Source of the DNA: an uncultured Oscillospiraceae bacterium
Lineage (GTDB): Bacteria; Bacillota; Clostridia; Oscillospirales; Acutalibacteraceae
NCBI GenBank assembly: GCA_900543795.1
Contig: UQSH01000059.1
Coordinates: forward strand, 1-6,034
Direction: 5' to 3'
Length of the DNA stretch: 6,034 bases
In this document: positions 1 through 5,281 of the stretch, in pieces
How positions within the stretch are numbered: the first letter of the stretch is position 1
How the letters are laid out: each line of letters opens with the position of its first letter
Program-made: the position numbers and the translations under genes
The notes under the pieces: generated by a model
What the model was told of the DNA's origin: nothing
Database searches by the model: none
Seen by the model: the letters and a program-made list of their open reading frames with translations, nothing else

Positions 1-2182
1 AGCCGTGTGAGCCAACCAAATTCCAATCAACCTGTATCGTTTTATCATTAGTTGCAATAACGCTCGGTGTGCTTATTGTTTCGCAGGCGGCACAGGTGTG
101 GAGCGTATCACTCGGCGTACCTTCAATGCCGTCTCTGACTGCTGCTACTCTGTAATAATACTCATAGCTTGGAGTTACCGTTTCGTCTATATATTTAGTA
201 GTATCTGTGTTACCGATAAGAGTCCAGCTATCCGCAGGCTTATTATACGCATAAACATTATATTCCGTTGCACCCTCTACTGCCTTCCAAGAGAGTGTGA
301 GCGTTGAGCCGTTTGAGCCCCTTGCCGTTGTTGCAAGACCGGTTACCTTTGCAGGTGGTGTTGGCTTAGTAACAATTATCGGCGTACCGTATTCAAGAAT
401 CTTATTACAGCCATCGCAAACCGTGTCCCCTGTATATCCGTCTATGTAGTTTTCATAATCGGGAGTAACATTATTTTCAATGTGTGTCTTGCCAATGTGA
501 TTATTTGAATCCTTGTCGCCCTTAAAGGTGTGTGATTCGCTTTTCTCAATAAGTCCGCATTTTGAGCAGGTGTAATAGTATTCAGCCTCAGCTGCACAGG
601 TTCCTGCCTTTGCAAGTGTTTCCTCTGATTTTATTTCGTCTGTGAAGCTGTGAGAGCATAATGCCTTTTCGGAAACAGGAATATATAACCCAATGGAATT
701 CCAAGATTCATTATAACCTTGAATAATCACATTGTCGTATTTTTTTCCGTTAACCCAAATTTCAATATCGTTTAAGTTTTCGGTATCAAAATAATATCCT
801 GTATCAGCAAAAGCATTAGCAAGAATATAATATGTAAGATCAGGATTGATATTAGCATCCGGTCTATATTCTTCGGGATTATCCGAGCTTGCATTCGTAG
901 TGTGAAAATATCTCTTTGTGTCATTGTCATAAACGAGCAAATGATAATTGCTTGTGGATTTATTTTTTGCAAGAGTACCCGTTCCGAAAGACAATGTATT
1001 ACAATATTCGTCATTCCATTCTCTATGTGTAAGCTCAGAGCTAAACGGTGCTCTTTCCGTGTCATAGGAAAGCTCAATTTTTGTTATTTTAATTTGGTCT
1101 AAAATGCTAACCGTTGCTTCTGCATATTTAGTATTGTCGGCAACGGAGGTTGCTCTAACGGTTAAAGCTGTTGCCGTTTCGTTTTCGCCTATTTGAAGTG
1201 TGCCCGTAAGGTTATCTGTTCCGCCTGCGGTAATTTTTGTGTTTTCATCTGTTGTTGTGCCTATTATAGACCATTCAACCGTGTGAGCTGCAGTTCCGTC
1301 AACAGAAGCAGTAAATGCTGCCGAAGATGACTTGAAAATAGATTGAGAGACGGGGGAAACCGAAACACTGTCTATTGAAAGCGGCTTTTCCTGAACATAA
1401 ACTGTCAGCTCATTTGAAGAAACGCTTGAATCCATTGCGCTTATTGCTTTAACTGTAAGTGAGGTTGCTGTTTCATCCTCGCCTACGGTTAAAAGTCCGT
1501 TTGAATCAATTGCGGTTTTTGCACTTGTTCCACCGTTAACCTGCCAAACAACCTCATCATAACCCGTTCCGTAATATTTTACTTCCTTTGAAAACTGCTT
1601 TGTTGTTCCGACTGTAACGCTGTTTCCCTCCTGAGAAATAGATATGCTTTTAACAAGGCTTGAGGTGTTAACCGTAACAGGAATATATATCCTAATGGAA
1701 TTCCAATAGTCATTATAACCTTCAATAATCACATTGTCGCACTTTTTTCCGTTAACCCAAATTTCAATATCGTTTAAGTTTTCGGAATCAAAATAATATC
1801 CTGTATCAGCATAAGCATCAGCAAGAATATAATATGTAAGCTCAGGATTGATATTAGCATCCTCTCTATATTCTTCGGGATTATCCGAGCTTGCATTCGT
1901 AGTGTGAAAATATCTCTTTGTGTCATTGTCATAAACGAGCAAATGATAATTGCTTGTGGATTTATTTTTTGCAAGAGTACCCGTTCCGAAAGACAATGTC
2001 TTACAATATTCGATATTCCATTCTCTATGTGTGTACATTGGACTAACGGGTGCGTCGTATGTTAATTCAACCTTTGTGATTTGAATATCCTCTGCAAATG
2101 CCGTTATGGGCGCAATGCCCAAAATCATAACAAGGCAGAGTAATAAGCTAATCAGTCCTTTTCCTTTACTGTTTAATTTCAT
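1..2182 (-). CDS. Secreted modular surface protein (Ig-like/FN3), C-terminus beyond window
   Basis: An uninterrupted frame of 727 codons runs from the ATG at 2182 off the left edge. AAGGAGG lies 7 bases before the ATG. Residues 1-30 form a signal peptide (Lys-rich start, hydrophobic core LLLCLVMILGIAP, cleavage likely after AFA), so the product is exported. Module order: an unrecognised module at 35-169; two bacterial Ig-like (Big_2-type) modules at about 176-263 and 270-362, each with a GE(D/N)ETAT.LTV(K/R)A strand; a second copy of the first module at 367-503; a Cys/His-rich stretch at 509-600 (C509, H511, C529, C539-x2-C542, H551, C589-x2-C592); one fibronectin type III domain at about 610-692 with the LSWKAV.GATEYNVY core; then the start of another FN3-like domain from 704. 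No enzymatic domain is visible. The anchor (LPXTG, SLH or other) would lie beyond the edge. An adhesin or cell-wall/polysaccharide-binding role is inferred from architecture only. Confidence 0.85.
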   Translation of the reverse strand, partial: MKLNSKGKGLISLLLCLVMILGIAPITAFAEDIQITKVELTYDAPVSPMYTHREWNIEYCKTLSFGTGTLAKNKSTSNYHLLVYDNDTKRYFHTTNASSDNPEEYREDANINPELTYYILADAYADTGYYFDSENLNDIEIWVNGKKCDNVIIEGYNDYWNSIRIYIPVTVNTSSLVKSISISQEGNSVTVGTTKQFSKEVKYYGTGYDEVVWQVNGGTSAKTAIDSNGLLTVGEDETATSLTVKAISAMDSSVSSNELTVYVQEKPLSIDSVSVSPVSQSIFKSSSAAFTASVDGTAAHTVEWSIIGTTTDENTKITAGGTDNLTGTLQIGENETATALTVRATSVADNTKYAEATVSILDQIKITKIELSYDTERAPFSSELTHREWNDEYCNTLSFGTGTLAKNKSTSNYHLLVYDNDTKRYFHTTNASSDNPEEYRPDANINPDLTYYILANAFADTGYYFDTENLNDIEIWVNGKKYDNVIIQGYNESWNSIGLYIPVSEKALCSHSFTDEIKSEETLAKAGTCAAEAEYYYTCSKCGLIEKSESHTFKGDKDSNNHIGKTHIENNVTPDYENYIDGYTGDTVCDGCNKILEYGTPIIVTKPTPPAKVTGLATTARGSNGSTLTLSWKAVEGATEYNVYAYNKPADSWTLIGNTDTTKYIDETVTPSYEYYYRVAAVRDGIEGTPSDTLHTCAACETISTPSVIATNDKTIQVDWNLVGSHG
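675..1030 (-). repeat. Direct repeat, copy 2, inside surface protein gene
   Basis: This 356-bp segment matches 1677-2032 without gaps, with about 16 mismatches (roughly 95% identity). The stretch 863-997 is identical over 135 bp, third codon positions included. It encodes residues 385-503, the second copy of the unrecognised module (starting THREWN, ending YIPV). Confidence 0.9.
1677..2032 (-). repeat. Direct repeat, copy 1, inside surface protein gene
   Basis: Partner of 675-1030, offset by exactly 1002 bp, which is 334 codons, so the two copies are in the same frame. It encodes residues 51-169, directly after the signal peptide region. The protein similarity extends a little further N-terminally (ITKVELTYD against ITKIELSYD), where the DNA has diverged. 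Confidence 0.9.
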
Positions 2183-2222
2183 ACAAATTCCTCCTTAAAT
2201 TGAAATTAATTTTGTTAAGTTA

Positions 2223-2251
2223 ATTATAACAATTTAAGGATTTAAATGATA
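2223..2251 (-). promoter_or_regulatory. Promoter of the surface protein gene (extended -10)
   Basis: On the minus strand TATAAT at 2223-2228 is preceded by TGT, giving an extended -10 element (TGnTATAAT). The -35 region at 2246-2251 reads TATCAT, a poor match to TTGACA, so this promoter may depend on the extended -10 or on an activator. The predicted start is near 2216, about 34 bases before the ATG. Confidence 0.6.
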
Positions 2252-2252
2252 T

Positions 2253-2309
2253 TAGCCATTTAGCAAAAACAGGGCTGATTTTTATGGGCCTAAACCTCAA
2301 AAATGGCTA
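2253..2309. promoter_or_regulatory. Spaced inverted repeat upstream of surface protein promoter
   Basis: TAGCCATTT at 2253-2261 and its exact complement AAATGGCTA at 2301-2309 are separated by 39 bases. The proximal arm abuts the weak -35 region of the surface protein promoter. It could be a pair of operator half-sites for a looping or activating regulator, or a weak RNA hairpin. No T run follows it on either strand, so it is not a terminator. The function is inferred from position only. Confidence 0.35.
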
Positions 2310-2393
2310 CCTTTCGTGAATTATTTTAGTTTTCATTAATAAAAGATACGATATTTGTAGCTTGGATAGACATTGCCATAATCGGCATTCAGC

Positions 2394-2424
2394 AAAAAAC
2401 CGTTTGCAAAAATGCAAACGGTTT
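2394..2424 (-). terminator. Intrinsic terminator of the LuxR-type gene
   Basis: A perfect 12-bp stem (AAACCGTTTGCA at 2397-2408 with TGCAAACGGTTT at 2413-2424) has a 4-base loop and, read on the minus strand, ends in a run of six T. It starts about 20 bases after the stop codon at 2444. Confidence 0.9.
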
Positions 2425-2443
2425 AAATTATTTTGTGCTATTT

Positions 2444-3379
2444 TTATATTTTGCTTTTAACTCTTTCCAAAAGCTCCTTTTTGTTTTCAACATCTAATTT
2501 TCTATAAATTGCTGCGCAATGCTTTTTTGCCGTGCTCTCGGTTATACTTAATTTCTCGGCAATTTCCTTTCTCTTTTTGCCTTCAAGAATAAGAGGAAGC
2601 ACCTCTTTTTCTCGGTTTGTCAGGCTGTCATATCCGCAAATATTTTCGCAAATGCTTTTAATATCCTCTTCTTTGATAGGAATATCGTTCTTTTTCGCTT
2701 GTGCCGCATTTTCCTGTTCGTTTAAAAGCCGTCTTATAACACCAAAGAAAATCAATAGTAAAATTTCGGTTAAAATATAAGAAATTGAAAGAAATTCAAA
2801 TTTGCTTTTTAAAACGGTTTCGCTCAGCCAAATACCAATATTAATTGCAACTAAAAAGGATAAGTATAAAGACATTCCGATATTTCTGTTTGTTTTTCTA
2901 AAAAAGGAATAAATCAAAAGACCTATCATTGCAATAAGATAAAGGATTATATAAATCTTATAAACAGGGTGCAAAATTCCGTATGCTTTAACAAGAACGG
3001 TTGAGCCGTTTATCTTATCCATTGCAACATCAACATAATAAACATCGGAATACGGTGCGCTCGTTGCTATAATAAAAATAACCATTGCAACAACGCAAAG
3101 CACAACTATAAGCCTTTTCGGAATATTAATTTTTAATAATTCGGCAATTATCAAAATAACAAACATTGATAAAAACACACTGCCGAAATAAGCAATCGTG
3201 TTGCCTGCAAGCGCAAGCGATAGGTTGGGGGAAACGGATAAAAGGAAATATCCGAAATCGGTTATCGCAACCGTAACGAAAAGCCACATCAGCCAAGAAT
3301 TTTCTTTTCTGTACCATTTAGCGCAAGCAATAAGCAGGGCAATCGAAATCGCAAGGGTTATACCGTAACAAACTGCCAA
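2444..3379 (-). CDS. Seven-helix membrane protein with C-terminal LuxR-type DNA-binding domain
   Basis: The protein has 311 residues. Seven hydrophobic segments fill the N-terminal two thirds, at about 3-20, 29-49, 56-80, 89-107, 138-160, 169-187 and 195-217. A short charged linker (about 218-248) joins them to a GerE/LuxR helix-turn-helix at about 250-311, with the typical LTNREKEVLPLILEGKKRKEIA start, the recognition helix region TESTAKKHCAAIYRKL and a closing amphipathic helix. There is no kinase, receiver or ligand-binding domain, so it is probably a one-component regulator that senses something in or across the membrane and binds DNA while membrane-attached. The start is TTG at 3379: GGAG lies 7 bases upstream, and the first internal ATG (residue 31) would delete the first helix. 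It has its own promoter and terminator. The target is unknown; the surface protein gene directly downstream is the obvious candidate. Confidence 0.85.
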   Translation of the reverse strand: MAVCYGITLAISIALLIACAKWYRKENSWLMWLFVTVAITDFGYFLLSVSPNLSLALAGNTIAYFGSVFLSMFVILIIAELLKINIPKRLIVVLCVVAMVIFIIATSAPYSDVYYVDVAMDKINGSTVLVKAYGILHPVYKIYIILYLIAMIGLLIYSFFRKTNRNIGMSLYLSFLVAINIGIWLSETVLKSKFEFLSISYILTEILLLIFFGVIRRLLNEQENAAQAKKNDIPIKEEDIKSICENICGYDSLTNREKEVLPLILEGKKRKEIAEKLSITESTAKKHCAAIYRKLDVENKKELLERVKSKI

Positions 3380-3390
3380 AGTAATTCTCC
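3377..3390 (-). promoter_or_regulatory. Ribosome binding site supporting a TTG start
   Basis: GGAG at 3387-3390 sits 7 bases before TTG at 3377-3379 on the minus strand. No ATG or GTG is available nearby, so this site decides the start. The weaker Shine-Dalgarno and TTG codon imply low translation, which suits a regulator. Confidence 0.7.
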
Positions 3391-3440
3391 AATCTAATAT
3401 TTCAAAAAATTATATAAAAGTCTGAATATAAATTTTTTTA

Positions 3441-3470
3441 ATTATACCATAATAATTTCTTTGATTTCAA
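3441..3470 (-). promoter_or_regulatory. Promoter of the LuxR-type gene
   Basis: On the minus strand there is a -35 TTGAAA at 3465-3470, an 18-base spacer, and TATAAT at 3441-3446 preceded by TGG (extended -10). The predicted start is near 3434, giving a leader of about 55 bases in which no riboswitch-like structure is evident. Confidence 0.75.
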
Positions 3471-3493
3471 TATGATTTATGATTTTGTTTAAC

Positions 3494-3518
3494 AAAATAA
3501 AAGACACCCATAGGGTGT
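3494..3518 (-). terminator. Weak hairpin, possible second terminator behind tRNA-Leu
   Basis: A 6-bp stem (ACACCC at 3504-3509, GGGTGT at 3513-3518) with a 3-base loop is followed on the minus strand by CTTTTATTTT. It is short and its T tract is interrupted. It could be a back-up terminator after the tRNA, or a relic of a lost transcription unit. Confidence 0.4.
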
Positions 3519-3543
3519 GCGTCAGTTTTTGAATGTTTTATTA

Positions 3544-3558
3544 TGTGGGTTCAAGTCC
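3544..3558 (+). repeat. Inverted 15-bp copy of the tRNA-Leu T-arm
   Basis: TGTGGGTTCAAGTCC on the plus strand equals the T-arm sequence of the nearby tRNA-Leu, which lies on the minus strand at 3617-3631. Flanking bases do not continue as a tRNA: there is no acceptor end, CCA, or anticodon arm. It is either the remnant of a former convergent tRNA gene or a scar of recombination at the tRNA. Confidence 0.7.
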
Positions 3559-3567
3559 TATTTAAAA

Positions 3568-3602
3568 TAAAAAACAGCCACCTATGGTAGCTGCTTTTTA
3601 TT
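3568..3602. terminator. Bidirectional terminator behind tRNA-Leu
   Basis: The stem pairs 3575-3582 (CAGCCACC) with 3586-3593 (GGTAGCTG), contains one G-T pair, and has a 3-base loop. A runs on the left and T runs on the right make it usable in both directions: on the minus strand six T follow it, ending the tRNA-Leu transcript roughly 10 bases after the CCA end. Confidence 0.8.
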
Positions 3603-3690
3603 TGGTGCGGAGAATGGGACTTGAACCCACAAGGAAGCAATATCCACAGGAGTCTGAGACCTGCGCGTCTGCCAATTCCGCCACCTCCGC
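3603..3690 (-). tRNA. tRNA-Leu (anticodon CAG)
   Basis: The 88-base gene folds as a class II tRNA. The acceptor strand GCGGAGG pairs with TCTCCGC (one G-T pair) and is followed by discriminator A and an encoded CCA. The D-arm contains GGCGGAATTGGCAGACGC, typical of bacterial tRNA-Leu. The anticodon loop is CTCAGAC with U33 and CAG at 3654-3656, reading CUG codons. A long variable arm (GGA..TCC stem) and a T-arm with TTCAAGT follow. Position 31 opposite 39 is a U-U mismatch, otherwise the anticodon stem pairs well. It is a single-gene unit with its own promoter and terminator. Confidence 0.95.
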
Positions 3691-3749
3691 ATATTAATTT
3701 AATTTAAATTTAAAGTTTGATATTGTTTGCAAAACAAACAACAGAAAGT

Positions 3750-3778
3750 ATATTAACATAATAAATTTAAAAAGTCAA
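3750..3778 (-). promoter_or_regulatory. Promoter of tRNA-Leu
   Basis: On the minus strand TTGACT at 3773-3778, a 17-base spacer, and TAATAT at 3750-3755 preceded by TGT. The predicted start is near 3743, giving a 5' leader of about 50 AT-rich bases to be removed from the precursor. Confidence 0.7.
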
Positions 3779-3791
3779 TCAGAATAACATT

Positions 3792-3821
3792 AAAAAAGGA
3801 GCATACCAAAAGATATGCTCC
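3792..3821 (-). terminator. Intrinsic terminator of the oxidoreductase gene
   Basis: An 8-bp perfect stem (GGAGCATA at 3798-3805 with TATGCTCC at 3814-3821) has an 8-base loop and is followed on the minus strand by six T. It begins 8 bases after the stop codon at 3830, separating the oxidoreductase from the tRNA promoter. Confidence 0.9.
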
Positions 3822-3829
3822 GCAACATA

Positions 3830-5140
3830 TTAAAGCTTAACCTCAATAGGCAGGCCGCCGCTTTCTCTTGATTTATCGGCAAGATAAACGCAAAGATGAC
3901 CTGCAACGGAATCAAATATTGATGTGCAGGCAAGACTTGGCTTTTCGCCCTTAATAAACTTAACAAAGTCCTCTGCAAGCCTTTCGTCTCCGCCGCCGTG
4001 TCCGCCGTAGGCGCCAACCATATCACCAGTTATGCGAAGGTCAACCTCTTCAACATCACATTCCTCGTTATGTGCGTCAGGCGATGGATTAATTTTTAAA
4101 ACAGTAAATTTTGATTCCTCAAAGTTTCCGAATATTTCGCCCTTTGTTCCTATAATATGTATGTTTCTTCTCGGCTCTGCAGAGCCGCCAACCATATTAT
4201 GAGTTCCCGTTGCTCCCGAAGCAAAATTAACAAGAACGGATTGATGGTCAACAACATTGTTATCGCATTTATAAATACATCTTGCATAAGGATTGTCGGT
4301 TTTCATAAGAGCAATTTTATCCTCAATAGTTGGATTTTCAATTCCTTCAAGAGCATCCCAAACATAGAACGACCATCTGTCAGGGTGATCTATATACAAT
4401 CTTTTTGTTGAATAAACACATTCGTCAACGAGAGGGCAGTCCTTCATACAAATTGTTCCCGCATTTTCGGGTGCGTTTTCGGGCTTAAACTGAAATTTGC
4501 TTCCGAATGATGAGATTGAAACAGGCTTTGTTTCGCTCATAAACCACATCATCAAATCAATGTCGTGGCAGCATTTTGCAAGAAGCATTGTTGTGTGGCA
4601 TTTATCGGAATTAGCCCATTTGCCTCTTATATAAGATGTTGATAAATGATGATAGCTAACATGCTCTGTCATTTGTATATTGATAATATCTCCGATTTCT
4701 CCGTTAACAATTTTTTCTTTAATTGCATAATAAAACGGAGTATATCTTAAAACATGGCATATCATAACCTTTGAGTTATTCTTTTTTGCACACTCAACAA
4801 TTTGCCTCATATCCTCCTCGCAAACTGCAAAAGGCTTTTCAAGCAGCATATCGTATCCTGCGTTAAGAAGAGGTATAGCCGTTTCAAGATGCTGCTCGTC
4901 CATTGTTCCGTTAATAACGGTGTCTGCAAGCCTTCCTTTTTCGGCAAGAGCCTGTGCCGAATCAAAGCACATATCCTCTGAAAAGCCGAAATAATCCATT
5001 GCTTTTTTACGCCTAACGGGATTCGGATCGGCAACGCCGACTATTTTCAAAAGCTCTGGATTTGTTTTTGCAAGCTCGCTGTAAACAAAAGCACGGTGGC
5101 CGGCACCGACAATGATGGCAGTAACAGGTTTTGATTGCAT
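3830..5140 (-). CDS. Gfo/Idh/MocA family NAD(P)-dependent oxidoreductase
   Basis: The protein has 436 residues. An N-terminal Rossmann fold binds NAD(P): TAIIVGAGHRA at 7-17, with a GxGxRA variant of the glycine motif, and the acidic end of strand 2 at D38. The family hallmark EKP is at 101-103 (K102 catalytic or cofactor-contacting). The C-terminal dehydrogenase domain has CCHDIDLMMW at 190-199; H192 and D195 match the usual active-site H-x2-D, but the Asp normally four residues before the His is A188. Cysteines C231, C235, C241, C288 and C292 form an extra cluster. The likely reaction is oxidation, reduction or epimerisation of a sugar or cyclitol hydroxyl in the cytoplasm; the substrate cannot be assigned. 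At 436 residues it is longer than the common 330-390, because of the insert near 217-300. AGGAGG lies 6 bases before the ATG. It is monocistronic and divergent from the ABC exporter gene, with no sugar transporter or glycosidase next to it. Confidence 0.88.
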   Translation of the reverse strand: MQSKPVTAIIVGAGHRAFVYSELAKTNPELLKIVGVADPNPVRRKKAMDYFGFSEDMCFDSAQALAEKGRLADTVINGTMDEQHLETAIPLLNAGYDMLLEKPFAVCEEDMRQIVECAKKNNSKVMICHVLRYTPFYYAIKEKIVNGEIGDIINIQMTEHVSYHHLSTSYIRGKWANSDKCHTTMLLAKCCHDIDLMMWFMSETKPVSISSFGSKFQFKPENAPENAGTICMKDCPLVDECVYSTKRLYIDHPDRWSFYVWDALEGIENPTIEDKIALMKTDNPYARCIYKCDNNVVDHQSVLVNFASGATGTHNMVGGSAEPRRNIHIIGTKGEIFGNFEESKFTVLKINPSPDAHNEECDVEEVDLRITGDMVGAYGGHGGGDERLAEDFVKFIKGEKPSLACTSIFDSVAGHLCVYLADKSRESGGLPIEVKL

Positions 5141-5166
5141 ATTTATCCTCCTAATCCTTTTTTGTA

Positions 5167-5195
5167 ATTATAAAGCAACAACGCAGTTTATTCAA
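5167..5195 (-). promoter_or_regulatory. Promoter of the oxidoreductase gene
   Basis: On the minus strand TTGAAT at 5190-5195, a 17-base spacer, and TATAAT at 5167-5172. The predicted start is near 5160, about 20 bases before the ATG, leaving just room for the AGGAGG site. Confidence 0.75.
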
Positions 5196-5223
5196 TAGCT
5201 TTACCCTAATTTTGATTTATTTA

Positions 5224-5252
5224 TTGACAGTTTTACTTAATTACATTAATAT
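5224..5252 (+). promoter_or_regulatory. Promoter of the ABC exporter gene
   Basis: A consensus -35 TTGACA at 5224-5229, a 17-base spacer, and -10 TAATAT at 5247-5252. The predicted start is near 5259. Its -35 lies 28 bases from the -35 of the divergent oxidoreductase promoter, so one bound protein could affect both. Confidence 0.8.
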
Positions 5253-5267
5253 AGTATATTATATACT
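5253..5267. promoter_or_regulatory. Palindrome over the ABC exporter transcription start, candidate operator
   Basis: AGTATATTATATACT is a perfect 7-bp inverted repeat around one central base, starting directly after the -10 box and covering the predicted start. A repressor bound here would block transcription, as is common for drug-export genes controlled by MarR-, PadR- or GntR-type regulators. No regulator gene is present in this window. AT-rich DNA yields such palindromes by chance fairly easily. Confidence 0.45.
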
Positions 5268-5281
5268 CAGGTGCTGTTTAT

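Noticed and set aside
98..307. Open frame of 69 codons on the plus strand (and similar at 902-1102)
   Set aside because: It lies wholly inside the surface protein gene on the opposite strand, lacks a ribosome binding site, and its composition is low-complexity; it is a shadow.
772..1077. Minus-strand frames at 772-1077 and 1774-1974 with nearly the same translation
   Set aside because: They are the same wrong frame read through the two copies of the duplicated module; their similarity only reflects the DNA repeat.
675..2032. Insertion sequence or transposon flanked by direct repeats
   Set aside because: The repeats are coding, in frame and part of one continuous protein; there is no transposase, terminal inverted repeat or target duplication.
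2532..2780. 82-codon plus-strand frame opposite the LuxR-type gene
   Set aside because: No ribosome binding site or recognisable motif, and it overlaps the well-supported helix-turn-helix coding region.
3480..3600. Integrated element attachment site at tRNA-Leu
   Set aside because: The T-arm copy is inverted, not direct, and no integrase or phage gene is in view, so a standard att pair is not supported.
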